DNA of 64,000 nucleotides from Hyphomonadaceae bacterium UBA1933 (GCA_002337085.1 DDFH01000003.1:372001-436000); one strand, 5' to 3'. Counted from the stretch's first letter, positions 43,363 to 53,104 are shown. Program-made: numbers and translations. The notes: generated from the sequence alone by a model not told the origin.

Positions 43363-43751
43363 TTCAAAACACTCCAAAAGCACTTAATAATTAATAAGTA
43401 ACAAGTTTAACTATCTAAAAAATAAATAGTCGAGACAAAATAGGCGGAATTTATGCGCCCCCATCGCTAATGTTTCGCTTAGCCTTGTCTTTAAAAGGAT
43501 TCAAGGGTTTTAAGAGAATAAGATGTTACATTTTGTCCTACTTTAGCATTAATTTGCAGCGGAAAATTAATGCCACTTATTAAGTGATTGTGAAAAATGT
43601 AAATAAAACAACATATTATGCAATTTTGTTAAAAATATAAGGTTTTTCATTTATTAAAGTGGGATGAAAGGTCGCACCATTGATGTCGCAATTTTTTTCG
43701 CCATAAGTGACGGGAATCAAAGCAATCTAAAAATATTAGATAGTAATAATA
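43363..43751. other. Spacer with the bc1 operon promoter region
   Basis: 389 AT-rich bases with no gene. Contains two adjacent dyads listed at 43546-43586, 180-220 bp upstream of petA. Confidence 0.6.
43546..43586. promoter_or_regulatory. Two adjacent dyads upstream of petA
   Basis: GCATTAATTT (43546-43555) / AAATTAATGC (43564-43573), perfect 10-bp arms; directly followed by CACTTA-T-TAAGTG (43574-43586). Possible operator region or a terminator-like structure of the upstream gene pair; no T-run on the minus strand. Confidence 0.45.
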
Positions 43752-44048
43752 TCACCTATTGATGAGAGATTTTAAACTATCGATATATTCAATAAATGCC
43801 TGCTTGCCATTTTGGGTTAAAATCACTTTTGTATTGGGCTTTTTTCCCTTGAAAGATTTTTCAATTTTTAAATAGCCGGCGGCTTCAAGCTTGGTAATTT
43901 GCACCGATAAATTACCGTCAGTTGCCTCTAATTCTCGCTTTAAAACCCCAAAATCCGCACTTCCGGCCGTAGATAAATACGCCATTATCCCAAGCCGAAG
44001 GCGAGAGTGGATAAGATCGTTAATTTGGGAAATATTGAAATCAGACAT
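43752..44048 (-). CDS. Winged-helix transcription regulator
   Basis: 98 aa. A single MarR/ArsR-like winged-helix domain: SRLRLGIMAYLSTAGSADFGVLKRELEATDGNLSVQITKLEAAGYL, then KGKKPNTKVILTQNG. Such minimal regulators (winged helix DNA-binding domain type) usually repress a neighbouring membrane-protein gene. The start overlaps the upstream gene's stop (TAATG). Confidence 0.85.
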   Translation of the reverse strand: MSDFNISQINDLIHSRLRLGIMAYLSTAGSADFGVLKRELEATDGNLSVQITKLEAAGYLKIEKSFKGKKPNTKVILTQNGKQAFIEYIDSLKSLINR

Positions 44049-44773
44049 TAATCGTTAAAACTTGATGATTTTTGAATTATATAAAAGCTGATTGCTGGAA
44101 GAAGTAAGAATATTAGAATTATAATTAGATCATTCACAAAGTATTCTCGTAAAAACGTCATATTATATGCGTAGAATGGGGCAAGAATTAAACCGATAAA
44201 TCCGAACAGCATAATAATTTTTCTTCGTGCTAATGAACCGCTAATCCACCACCCCAAGGAAATAATGAGAATTAATTCTATATTACTGTATGGGGAAAGA
44301 ATAGTGTTAAATATTCCCACATAATTTAAAGGTTCGATTTTCCAATCTCTAATTTTTTCTAGAATTTTACCGTTTGAAACTCCATTAGCAAATGCTATTT
44401 CACAAATTTTACTTGAAATCCAAAATAGAAAAATGCCTGACCAAATTCCTTGAAACCCCCTCTTGGATATTCTTGTTATCCATTTCCTTGGAATTAAGGA
44501 AATCGCCCAAATGAAGGCAAAAACAGAGGTGCATATCCAAATAATTGCCCCTGATAATTCAAAAAATAAAGATATAGTTCGATGAGGTTGTAGCTCTTTG
44601 TATTTATTAATATAAAAATTCCCGATTATCGAAAAAGTAAATCCAACTATTAATAAAATAGCGAAAAATGCGATTTTTTTATATTCAGTTTTAGATGGCT
44701 TTTCACCACCTTCTGCCAGAGCTTTAATGTATTCAATTTCAGATTTTAGGTTTTGGTTCTCATCATTTTTCAT
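44048..44773 (-). CDS. Membrane protein paired with the winged-helix regulator
   Basis: 241 aa with about six hydrophobic helices after a 30-residue soluble N-terminus rich in Glu/Lys. I recognise no family. It overlaps the regulator by one base, an arrangement often seen where the small regulator controls the membrane protein. AT-rich; a rather different base composition from the flanking pet and hemF genes. Confidence 0.65.
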   Translation of the reverse strand: MKNDENQNLKSEIEYIKALAEGGEKPSKTEYKKIAFFAILLIVGFTFSIIGNFYINKYKELQPHRTISLFFELSGAIIWICTSVFAFIWAISLIPRKWITRISKRGFQGIWSGIFLFWISSKICEIAFANGVSNGKILEKIRDWKIEPLNYVGIFNTILSPYSNIELILIISLGWWISGSLARRKIIMLFGFIGLILAPFYAYNMTFLREYFVNDLIIILIFLLLPAISFYIIQKSSSFND

Positions 44774-44946
44774 TTACAGCCTCTTATGCAAAGAACTTTA
44801 TAAAATAAAGCATATTTAGAAATTGTTGGCTGTCAAGTTAAAAAACAAAAAATTTTCTTTTGGAAATTCAACCCAAAATTCACCTATAAATTTACCTATG
44901 AATAATGTGGTTTATTTTCGTGGGTTCGGTGGTTAAGGCTTATTTG

Positions 44947-45801
44947 ATGTTTGAAGATAAAAAAATAACTGCCACCAATTGGTTTGCCGCACTTCGTGAT
45001 GATATTTGCGAACGATTTGAAGCGCTTGAAGATATTGCCCCACCAGAACTTTATGGGCATGGGGTAGGGCGTTTCATGCGAAGCCCTTGGAAGAGACTAC
45101 AAGGTGGCGGCGGCGTAATGTCGATGATGCACGGTCGGCTTTTTGAAAAAGTCGGCGTGCATATTTCTGTTGTCGAAGGGGAGTTTTCGCCTGATTTTGC
45201 GAAAACTATGCGCGGGGCTGATGTTGACCCACGTTTTTGGGCGGCGGGCATTTCATTAATTGCCCATATGCGCAACCCGCGTGTTCCGGCGGTGCATATG
45301 AATACCCGCATGATTGTGACCCAGGATTGGTGGTTTGGCGGCGGTGCGGATTTAACCCCAACCCTTGATTTTCAACGGCAACAAGATTTTCCCGATGCAA
45401 TTGCGTTTCATGCGGGAATGAAATCATCCTGTGATAAGCATGGCGATAATTACGATAAATATAAAAAATGGTGTGATGAATATTTCTTTTTGCCCCATCG
45501 TAATGAACCGCGCGGCATTGGCGGAATTTTCTATGATCACCATAATAGTGGCGATTGGCAAAAGGATTTTGAATTTACCCAAGACGTTGGCCAAACCTTC
45601 CTCGAAACCTATGCGAATATTGTTGAAACCCGCATGAATGAGGAATGGAGTGATGAAGAGCGTCATGAACAATTGGTTCGTCGCGGGCGTTATGTTGAAT
45701 TTAATTTGCTTTATGATCGCGGGACAATGTTTGGCCTGAAAACAGGGGGCAATGTTGAAAGCATTCTTTCATCCATGCCGCCAGAAGTTAAATGGCCCTA
45801 A
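44947..45801 (+). CDS. hemF: HemF, oxygen-dependent coproporphyrinogen III oxidase
   Basis: 284 aa from ATG 44947 (AAGG 9 bases upstream); ATG 44905 is in frame but lacks an SD. Converts coproporphyrinogen III to protoporphyrinogen IX with O2. Signature: WFGGGADLTP, HMRNPRVPAVHMNTR, NEPRGIGGIFYD, and VRRGRYVEFNLLYDRGTMFGL. The enzyme needs oxygen, so the organism makes heme at least partly under air. The stop overlaps the convergent membrane-protein gene by four bases. Confidence 0.97.
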   Translation: MFEDKKITATNWFAALRDDICERFEALEDIAPPELYGHGVGRFMRSPWKRLQGGGGVMSMMHGRLFEKVGVHISVVEGEFSPDFAKTMRGADVDPRFWAAGISLIAHMRNPRVPAVHMNTRMIVTQDWWFGGGADLTPTLDFQRQQDFPDAIAFHAGMKSSCDKHGDNYDKYKKWCDEYFFLPHRNEPRGIGGIFYDHHNSGDWQKDFEFTQDVGQTFLETYANIVETRMNEEWSDEERHEQLVRRGRYVEFNLLYDRGTMFGLKTGGNVESILSSMPPEVKWP

Positions 45802-47567
45802 TTATCTTTGACGCGGTAAATAACCACATCAGACCCCGTTTTATCGGGAACTTTTTCAAGATAATCTGGGGCATCACCATATAAAACATGTGCCATAAAG
45901 CTATTGGGTGAATATTCGGCAATGCGGCGCAATTCCATCGCCCCGCCGCAATAGACAAGATAATTTATTCCGCGTTGTTTCATAAGTTTTTGTGCGGTTT
46001 CATCATCAGCAAGATAGATATTAAACAAATAATCACGCCCCATATCGCGGTGGAATGGTGTCGTAATCACATCATGGTGGGTGTTGATTAATACATATGA
46101 ACCAATCGCAATATTATTGGCAACAAGCCCTTTAGGCAGGTAGTTTAGGGTTGCATAATTTGGTTTTGCATAACATTTATTTCCACCAAACGCCGCGACT
46201 TTGAATACTGGCAGCGATGAATGGAAAGGAACGTGCATTGCTTTTGCAAGATTTAATGCCAACTCTGGCACAAATGGGTTTATGACAAGGCATAGAAAAA
46301 TCGCCGAAGCTTTGGGGAGGTTATCGACCGCTTCTGAAAAAAGCGCGATGCCAATAATTGTTGCAAGACCCGCCGCCTGAAGTGTGACGCGCGCCTGAAA
46401 CCAAAATGACATCACTATACAAACCAAAAGCAGCAACAGCAGCAAAAGGAAATTATAAAATTTTGTATCGGGATTCTTCGCCAAACTTGTCGCTTTGAAT
46501 ATGCCGGCCACAAAAACCAAAACCGAAAAACCGCCCAAAATAATCTGTTTATTTATTCCCATTTCTAAAAGTGGGAAGGTTTCACCAATGTCAATAAACC
46601 AATATTTATAAAGGGTTGGACTCACTTGCCAATAAAGCGGTTTAAGTAAAATTGGGAATTGAGCGGCAACACCAATCACCGGTAATGCAATAATAAAAAG
46701 TGCGATGATGCGAATTTTTATTGCGCTTTGTGACGCAAACTTTGCCACAATTGCCAATAATATTGCACCCATTGCAATTGGTGCGGCCTGAGCAATGCTT
46801 AGGCGTTCATTGGCGGATTGGAAAATTTCATAGGGCGCAACATTTACAAGCAATCCGACAATGATTGATATGAAAAGTGAAACCCCGAAATATTGGGTGG
46901 CAATTGCCCGCGCTTTGCCATCCTTTGCCCACATTAATACAAGCCATAAAACGCCTATTATTTCTAATAATAACATTTCAAGACCGATTGTAAGGCTTGC
47001 GGCAAGGGCAATACCGGCAATTATCCCACCCTTTTTGTCATTGGCAATTATGCCATATAAAAATAGTGCAAAGCTGATTAATTGTAATCCGTGGTGATCA
47101 ACGCGCCCTGGTGCAAAATTTACCCCCAATGCCCGAAAAAATACCACGATAAATAATGCGATTAATAGGCTGAAACGCCCTTCATAAAGTGGTTTTGCCG
47201 CCAGATATGCGCAATAGGTAAAACCTAGCCCCAATAATAATGGCGTAAAAAAAACCCCGATTATTTCTGCCTGTTGCGCACCAAAAAATGGCCGCAAAAT
47301 TAGTTCAACCAATGCCAATGGGGCATCAGAAAGCCTTGACCAATGCAATTCCCCGCCAAAAGGTGGGTTAGAGCGGTGCAGCATGCGGTCATAAAAACCT
47401 TGCCCATCGAGCCATGCGCGCACTTCTAGGGTGCGGGTAATGTCATCACTATCGGTAAGTTGCCAATTTAAAATCCGCGCCCATTGTGGGGAAAGGGCGT
47501 AAAACCCATACCAAATCCCAAAAATCACCAATAAAGCCAAAAGGGCGGGGCGCGCATATCTTAACAT
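45798..47567 (-). CDS. GT-C-like multi-pass membrane protein (tandem copy 1)
   Basis: 589 aa with about 11 hydrophobic helices and a periplasmic C-terminal domain of about 130 aa. A first loop holds LTDSDDITRTLEVRAWLDGQGFYD and NPPFGGELHWSRLSDAPLA. An acidic DD near the first helix and the overall layout fit the GT-C fold (lipid-linked sugar glycosyltransferase-like), but the donor is unknown. The next gene is a full-length paralogue with the same motifs. Confidence 0.7.
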   Translation of the reverse strand: MLRYARPALLALLVIFGIWYGFYALSPQWARILNWQLTDSDDITRTLEVRAWLDGQGFYDRMLHRSNPPFGGELHWSRLSDAPLALVELILRPFFGAQQAEIIGVFFTPLLLGLGFTYCAYLAAKPLYEGRFSLLIALFIVVFFRALGVNFAPGRVDHHGLQLISFALFLYGIIANDKKGGIIAGIALAASLTIGLEMLLLEIIGVLWLVLMWAKDGKARAIATQYFGVSLFISIIVGLLVNVAPYEIFQSANERLSIAQAAPIAMGAILLAIVAKFASQSAIKIRIIALFIIALPVIGVAAQFPILLKPLYWQVSPTLYKYWFIDIGETFPLLEMGINKQIILGGFSVLVFVAGIFKATSLAKNPDTKFYNFLLLLLLLLVCIVMSFWFQARVTLQAAGLATIIGIALFSEAVDNLPKASAIFLCLVINPFVPELALNLAKAMHVPFHSSLPVFKVAAFGGNKCYAKPNYATLNYLPKGLVANNIAIGSYVLINTHHDVITTPFHRDMGRDYLFNIYLADDETAQKLMKQRGINYLVYCGGAMELRRIAEYSPNSFMAHVLYGDAPDYLEKVPDKTGSDVVIYRVKDN

Positions 47568-47607
47568 GCTCCACCTTTAGCATAGGGGAAGCATTATTCA
47601 AGCTAAC

Positions 47608-49350
47608 TTATTTTTTAACCGCAAACACATAAATATCGGAATTTGCAGGCTTGGGGACGGGGACAAGATAAGATGGTACATGCCCCGTGCTAATTTGTGC
47701 CAAAAATGAATTTGGATAGTATTTCTGGAAATTTGATACTTCGGTATGATAGTTGCAAAATGCGATATAATCGACCTTATCGGCCTTTAATAACTCATCG
47801 GCTTTGTCTGGGGCGCTAAGGAAGATGCGATATAATTCATTGCGGCCTGTATCACGGTGAAAATGTGTCGCCATTACATCATGGTGGGTTGATAAAAGCG
47901 TTTCAACCCCAAGGCTTATGTCGGTTGCGACCAAGCCTTTTTTCAATTTTGCCAAATGCGCAAAATCTGGTGTGGCGCGGCAGTTTGCGCTATCGCCATA
48001 TTTGTATTTTGCTGGTGTTTTGGGGACGAATGTATCAACCACCCAAATATGGAAAGGTGTGGCGGTTGGGCCAATAACAATTCCCGCCAAAAGCGCCCAT
48101 ATAATTCCACGTTGGCTTAAAATTTTCGCTATAAAAGGTGTGAATACAATTATCGCAATTGCAAAGGCATGAACCATAACCCGCATTTGGAAAAAATATG
48201 TCATCGCAGTAAGGCAAATTAATATTAGCGATAAAAGCATAAAGCTTTCAAAATTATTCTTTGCTTTAAATGCCTGATAGGTTTGCCAGATGCCAACTAT
48301 ATTTGCGATAAGCAAGAAGCCAAGCACCGCAAACTGTAATGACATTGGAAAGTTCTTTAAAGGGAAGGTTTCGCCAACATCGCCAAACCAAAGTTTTACA
48401 AATAATGGCGAAATTTGCCAATAAAGCGGTTTTCGCAAAATTGGGAATTGCCATGCCGTAGCAATTACAAAAACGCCAACTACCGCCAAGGCAATAAAGC
48501 GATATGGTAATTTTTTGTCGCTAAAAAATAACGTGCTAATCAAAAGGCCAAAAGCGCCAACCATAATTGGTGCAACTTGTGCAATAGAAAGGCTATCATT
48601 ATATTGCATTAGGATTTTAGACGGCGCAATATCAATTAATAACCCTGCAATTATTCCAATAAATAGGGCAATGCAAAAGCCTTTCACGAGCTTTGCACAA
48701 TTGGGATTTATAAGCCACCTGATGCCTAAATAGGCGACAATTAAAAACTCAATTGGTAATAGTTCAAAACCAATTGTCAGGCTTGCTGATAATGCAAAAC
48801 CCGCAATCAACCCACCCTTAAGGTCGTTTTTAAAGATGCCAAGAATGATTGTGACTAATGCGATACTTTGTAAATTGTGATGATCAACCCGACCAACCCC
48901 AAAATTAAAAATTAGCATCGAGCAATTCAAAAACAGAAGCGCCAAAATTAAAATTGAATATTTGGAAAAATAAAGCGTATCGCTAACTTTTGCGGCAATA
49001 TATAAAAATATTGCGCCAAGCAGGGGCGGCAATAAGAAAACCGCGATTTTCTCAGTCAGTGGAAGCGGTAAAAAAGGTCGTAACCCAAGCTCTATAAATG
49101 CCAATGGCGCATCCGATAAACGCGACCAATGCATTTCACTGCCCCATGGTGGGTTTGCGCGGTGATTTAAAAAATCGTAAAATCCCTGTCCGCCAAGCCA
49201 TGAACGAACTTCGAGGACGCGCATCGCATCATCGCTGTCGCTAAGCTTCCAATTGTTGATATTGGCCCACGCATCAAAATAACCATATGTAAAAAGCACG
49301 ATTAAAAAGAAACACAAAGTTAGTGTTGTTATTAGCTTCTTATTGGTCAT
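47608..49350 (-). CDS. GT-C-like multi-pass membrane protein (tandem copy 2)
   Basis: 580 aa, paralogue of the preceding protein. Shared motifs include LSDSDDAMRVLEVRSWLGGQGFYD, ANPPWGSEMHWSRLSDAPLA and the C-terminal YYPNSFLA. The two are separated by 40 bases and probably arose by tandem duplication. The pair may modify an envelope glycan or lipid. No donor-synthesis gene is adjacent. Confidence 0.7.
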   Translation of the reverse strand: MTNKKLITTLTLCFFLIVLFTYGYFDAWANINNWKLSDSDDAMRVLEVRSWLGGQGFYDFLNHRANPPWGSEMHWSRLSDAPLAFIELGLRPFLPLPLTEKIAVFLLPPLLGAIFLYIAAKVSDTLYFSKYSILILALLFLNCSMLIFNFGVGRVDHHNLQSIALVTIILGIFKNDLKGGLIAGFALSASLTIGFELLPIEFLIVAYLGIRWLINPNCAKLVKGFCIALFIGIIAGLLIDIAPSKILMQYNDSLSIAQVAPIMVGAFGLLISTLFFSDKKLPYRFIALAVVGVFVIATAWQFPILRKPLYWQISPLFVKLWFGDVGETFPLKNFPMSLQFAVLGFLLIANIVGIWQTYQAFKAKNNFESFMLLSLILICLTAMTYFFQMRVMVHAFAIAIIVFTPFIAKILSQRGIIWALLAGIVIGPTATPFHIWVVDTFVPKTPAKYKYGDSANCRATPDFAHLAKLKKGLVATDISLGVETLLSTHHDVMATHFHRDTGRNELYRIFLSAPDKADELLKADKVDYIAFCNYHTEVSNFQKYYPNSFLAQISTGHVPSYLVPVPKPANSDIYVFAVKK

Positions 49351-49388
49351 TAAAAACCAATATCAAATAGATATTGATATTAAATTAA

Positions 49389-49859
49389 TCACCCGCGCCC
49401 GCGATAGGTTTGAACACCTTGTTCAGGTATCCAAGTTCCTTCGGGTGGGGTACCGCTTTGCCAGAAGACATCAATTGGAATCCCACCACGTGGATACCAA
49501 TAGCCACCGATTCTAAACCAAACCGGATTTAGTAATTCAACAAGGCGTTTACCGATATAGATTGTGCAATCTTCATGGAATGCGCCGTGATTGCGAAAAC
49601 TTGTAAGGAATATTTTCAAAGACTTTGATTCTACAAGAAATTCACCTGGGATATAATCAATAACCAAATGGGCAAAATCAGGCTGCCCAGTAACTGGACA
49701 AAGTGATGTAAATTCGGGGGCGGTAAAGCGCGCCACATAATTTGTACCTTTATGTGGGTTTGGAACACGTTCCAAAACCGCTTCCTCAGGGGTGTTATAA
49801 CCCTTTACTTGTTGCCCCAACATTTCAAGGTTTGCGTAAATCGAATTGTTTTCAGTCAT
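49389..49859 (-). CDS. queF: QueF, 7-cyano-7-deazaguanine reductase
   Basis: 156 aa, unimodular type. Reduces preQ0 to preQ1 with NADPH for queuosine in tRNA. Nucleophile Cys54 in FTSLCPVTGQPDFA with Asp61; the substrate motif ESKSLKIFLTSFRNHGAFHEDC. A relative of the GTP cyclohydrolase fold. Follows the GNAT gene on the same strand. Confidence 0.96.
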   Translation of the reverse strand: MTENNSIYANLEMLGQQVKGYNTPEEAVLERVPNPHKGTNYVARFTAPEFTSLCPVTGQPDFAHLVIDYIPGEFLVESKSLKIFLTSFRNHGAFHEDCTIYIGKRLVELLNPVWFRIGGYWYPRGGIPIDVFWQSGTPPEGTWIPEQGVQTYRGRG

Positions 49860-49880
49860 ATTTTTGCCGTTTGAATTTCG

Positions 49881-50393
49881 CTAAATTTCATATGAATAAT
49901 AACGAACTGTTTTGCCATTGTTTAGTGTTTTTTCACCAATTGCTTCAAACCCCATGCCTTCATGGAAGGCAATTGAGATTTCATTTTCTGGGTCAATATT
50001 CACCTCGCAAAGCAATTTTGCCTTGCCTTCATCGGCGGCCATTTCAATTAGGGTTTCATAAAACCCTGTGCCAATTCCCATGCCTTGATGCTGTTTATGA
50101 ACCATTACGCGATCAATATAGACAAAGTCTTTTTCAATTGATTTTAGATATAAAAAATTCTCGCTGTCATAATCTGCGTCTTCGTCAAATGCGATTAACA
50201 TCCCGACATCAGGCGTAATTGCCAATGCGCAAAACGCATCCGCCGCCATTTTCTCAAGCTTATCAGTTGTAAGCTCAGAAGTTTCGGTTGCGAAAACATT
50301 GTTTAGCGCGGTAAGTTTTTTAAACTGCTGATTTGATGCATCATTAATATCAATCAGATTTAATGGTGCGGAAGTTCGTTTTATTTTAGCCAT
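49881..50393 (-). CDS. GNAT-family acetyltransferase
   Basis: 170 aa. The acetyl-CoA-binding motif A reads VHKQHQGMGIGTGFYETLIEMA, followed by motif B (NEISIAFHEGMGFEAIG). The substrate is not predictable. Co-directional with queF by 21 bases, so possibly one operon, and divergent from the APC permease. Confidence 0.88.
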   Translation of the reverse strand: MAKIKRTSAPLNLIDINDASNQQFKKLTALNNVFATETSELTTDKLEKMAADAFCALAITPDVGMLIAFDEDADYDSENFLYLKSIEKDFVYIDRVMVHKQHQGMGIGTGFYETLIEMAADEGKAKLLCEVNIDPENEISIAFHEGMGFEAIGEKTLNNGKTVRYYSYEI

Positions 50394-50469
50394 TCCCTCC
50401 CATAAAGCTTATAGGAAAATCTGGCAAGTAATTATGCGTGTGCGCTATAAAGGTTGCTATTCATTTCCT

Positions 50470-50501
50470 CACTAATAAATTGGTCAATGGCATTATTAGT
50501 G
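50470..50501. promoter_or_regulatory. Perfect dyad between divergent genes
   Basis: CACTAATAA (50470-50478) / TTATTAGTG (50493-50501), perfect 9-bp arms and 14-base spacer, in the 255-base region between the GNAT and permease genes. Spacing is typical for a dimeric regulator. Confidence 0.5.
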
Positions 50502-50648
50502 CATAAAAATACCCCATTTGTTCAAAAATTATCCACTATTTGAATTGGATGCACAAATCTTATGCTTAAAGACAGTTGCGTAATTGAAATATGCAGTTTA
50601 GCGTGCTGTCCCTAAACTATAATATGACGCACTTTTGGAGGGAGCATC

Positions 50649-52190
50649 ATGGGTAATTGGCGTGTTAAGCCACTGGATGCGATTTTGGCAACTGCCGAGA
50701 AGAAATCGCTTCACCGTTCTTTAGGGGCATTCCAGCTTACAATGCTGGGTATTGGTGCCGTTATTGGAACTGGTATTTTCGTTTTAACCGCAGAAGCAGC
50801 ACAAAAAGCAGGACCGGGCATGATCTGGTCCTTTGTTATTGCGGGTGTTGTATGTGCGGTTGCCGCGCTTTGTTATTCAGAGCTTGCGGCAATGGTTCCG
50901 GTTTCCGGTTCTGCTTATACTTATACTTATGCTGTTATGGGTGAGATGCTGGCATGGATGGTTGGCTGGGCACTTGTTCTTGAATATGCGGTTGCTGCGG
51001 GGGCGGTATCTGTTGGATGGTCCGGCTATTTTGTCGGGCTTTTAGAACATCAATTGCATATAACGATACCGCATGCGCTTGCGGTTGGGCCAAATGATGG
51101 CGGTATTATCAACCTTCCTGCAATGATTATTGCGCTTTTGATTACTGCGCTTTTGGTTGTTGGAACCACAGAAAGCGCAAGTGTGAATGCGGTCTTGGTT
51201 GCGGTAAAAGTTGCTGCCCTTAGCTTGTTTATCTTCCTTGCTTATAAAACCATCTTCGCAAACCCTGCGGAAGCGGCAACGCATTTCAAACCAATGTATC
51301 CATTAGGAGTTGGCGGGGTTTCAGCAGCAGCGGCATCGATATTCTTTGCCTATGTTGGCTTTGACGCGGTTTCAACTGCGGCAGAGGAAACCAAGAACCC
51401 ACAGGTTAATATGCCGATTGGTTTGATTGGTTCGCTCGCGATTTGTACGGTTTTCTATATGTTGGTTGCCGGCGGCGTTATCGGTACGGTTGGCGCGCAG
51501 CCAATGTTAAATGCCGATGGTTCTGGCATTGCACCAGGTTCAAAAGAACTTGCGGCGGCATGTAATGCGATTGGTGATAATGCGGTTGTTTGTTCAAAAG
51601 AAGCCTTGGCTTGGACACTTCGTAAAGTAAACTTTGCAACAGCGGGTAATTTGGTTGGTCTTGCTGCCGGTATTGCTTTGCCATCGGTTATTTTGATGAT
51701 GATGTTCGGCCAAACCCGTATCTTCTTTGTTATGAGCCGTGACGGTTTGTTGCCTGAAGTATTCTCAAAAATTCACCCTAAATTTAAAACCCCATATGTG
51801 ATTACAGTCCTTACCGGTATTTTTGTTGCCTTCTTCTCGGCATTCTTCCCGGTTGGTGCATTGGCGGATATTTCCAATGCGGGAACCTTGTTTGCATTTG
51901 CGATGGTTTCAATTGCGGTGATGGTATTGCGCAAAAAAGATCCGACTAGAAAACGTCCATTCAAAACCCCTTGGGTTTATGTGGTTGCACCGATTTCGAT
52001 TTTGGGCTGCATCTATTTGTTCTTTAAACTTTCATTCTACACATTGATGTTGTTTGTGATTTGGGCGTCAATTGGCCTTGTGGTTTACTTCCTTTATTCA
52101 CGCAAACATTCACATGTTGGTAGAGGGCTGATTGAGGTTCACGAAGAAGATGCCGATGCGCCACCGCCACCGGTTCCGCCTATTGATTAA
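50649..52190 (+). CDS. APC-family amino-acid permease
   Basis: 513 aa with 12-14 helices. The APC signature is early: LTMLGIGAVIGTGIFVLTAEAAQKAGP and then CYSELAAMVPVSGSAYTYTY. Resembles the CAT/YfnA group of cationic-type amino-acid transporters, which import amino acids with protons. The C-terminal tail is acidic and proline-rich (DADAPPPPVPP). Terminator follows. Confidence 0.9.
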   Translation: MGNWRVKPLDAILATAEKKSLHRSLGAFQLTMLGIGAVIGTGIFVLTAEAAQKAGPGMIWSFVIAGVVCAVAALCYSELAAMVPVSGSAYTYTYAVMGEMLAWMVGWALVLEYAVAAGAVSVGWSGYFVGLLEHQLHITIPHALAVGPNDGGIINLPAMIIALLITALLVVGTTESASVNAVLVAVKVAALSLFIFLAYKTIFANPAEAATHFKPMYPLGVGGVSAAAASIFFAYVGFDAVSTAAEETKNPQVNMPIGLIGSLAICTVFYMLVAGGVIGTVGAQPMLNADGSGIAPGSKELAAACNAIGDNAVVCSKEALAWTLRKVNFATAGNLVGLAAGIALPSVILMMMFGQTRIFFVMSRDGLLPEVFSKIHPKFKTPYVITVLTGIFVAFFSAFFPVGALADISNAGTLFAFAMVSIAVMVLRKKDPTRKRPFKTPWVYVVAPISILGCIYLFFKLSFYTLMLFVIWASIGLVVYFLYSRKHSHVGRGLIEVHEEDADAPPPPVPPID

Positions 52191-52212
52191 TAGGGATATG
52201 TGATATGAAATT

Positions 52213-52239
52213 TGGCGGGTGGCAACACCCGCCATTTTT
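52213..52239 (+). terminator. Terminator of the permease gene
   Basis: TGGCGGGTG (52213-52221) / CACCCGCCA (52226-52234), perfect 9-bp stem, GCAA loop, then TTTTT. Confidence 0.9.
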
Positions 52240-52281
52240 GATTCTGTTTTAATTTTGCGCAATTTGTCGGAGTTGGTGCGT

Positions 52282-53073
52282 ATGTTAAAGAAAAATCTTG
52301 TCTTTATTATCCCTGTGGCAATTATTTTGGGGGCAGGGGCTTATTACGCTTATAATAACCTCTCGAAAATTGATGATAGTAAAAATCAGGTTTCAGCACT
52401 TGATAACAGTGCCGTAAATAATGTTGAGCCGCTTGTTACCGATGCTGTAAATGAAATAGCGCCCCAACCCATAGAGCTTACTACAAGTGATGCTTTCAAA
52501 ATGGCATTTGGCCTAAATGGGCCTTCCCAAAATACAACATTGAATGACATGAAATATAGTGTTGGCAAACTTGTTGATGTTGCCGATGAAAAAGTTTTGA
52601 TTTCAATTGGTTCGGGTGACTTGCCACATGCCAATGGCGGTATTGTGCGCATGGATTATTTCAAACCCAAAAATGACGGTTTTGAATATCTGCCTAAGTT
52701 AAATAAAACTGTGGAATCGGGGTCATTTGGGCAAGTTGGTGATTGGGGCGTCAATTACAAACTTGGCACTAATCCGATTGTATTTATCGAAGGCGGCGGC
52801 ACATGGCAGGGAACAACCTGTTCATTCACCACATTGGTTGAACTTACCCCGAATGGCGCGAATGAGGTTTTCAATGCCCTTACATCCTTTAGCAATGAAG
52901 GTGCGGTTGAAAGCGGTGGCGATAATTTAGAGGGGAAAATCACCAATATCCAAAAGGGTAAATCTTTTGATGTGGTTTATACCGGCACAAAGAACGTTAC
53001 CGTCCATTATGAAAAACAAGGCGGTAAATATGAAACCACAACCGATGTCGATAGTGTGGTTGGTGGTTGTTAA
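52282..53073 (+). CDS. Single-pass anchored protein of unknown function
   Basis: 263 aa from ATG 52282 (GGAG 9 bases upstream). An earlier in-frame start at 52219 falls within the terminator of the previous gene and is unlikely. N-terminal helix (NLVFIIPVAIILGAGAYYAYNNL), then a beta-rich domain (YSVGKLVDVADEKVLISIGSGDLP...). Two cysteines lie in TTCSFT and near the C-terminus. Probably faces the periplasm. No family recognised. Confidence 0.65.
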   Translation: MLKKNLVFIIPVAIILGAGAYYAYNNLSKIDDSKNQVSALDNSAVNNVEPLVTDAVNEIAPQPIELTTSDAFKMAFGLNGPSQNTTLNDMKYSVGKLVDVADEKVLISIGSGDLPHANGGIVRMDYFKPKNDGFEYLPKLNKTVESGSFGQVGDWGVNYKLGTNPIVFIEGGGTWQGTTCSFTTLVELTPNGANEVFNALTSFSNEGAVESGGDNLEGKITNIQKGKSFDVVYTGTKNVTVHYEKQGGKYETTTDVDSVVGGC

Positions 53074-53104
53074 AAAAGCCGCCCATTCTCACGGGCGGCC
53101 TTTT
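53072..53104. terminator. Bidirectional terminator
   Basis: GCCGCCC (53078-53084) / GGGCGGC (53093-53099) with A-run before and CTTTT after; serves the + gene and the convergent glycine-zipper gene. Confidence 0.85.
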
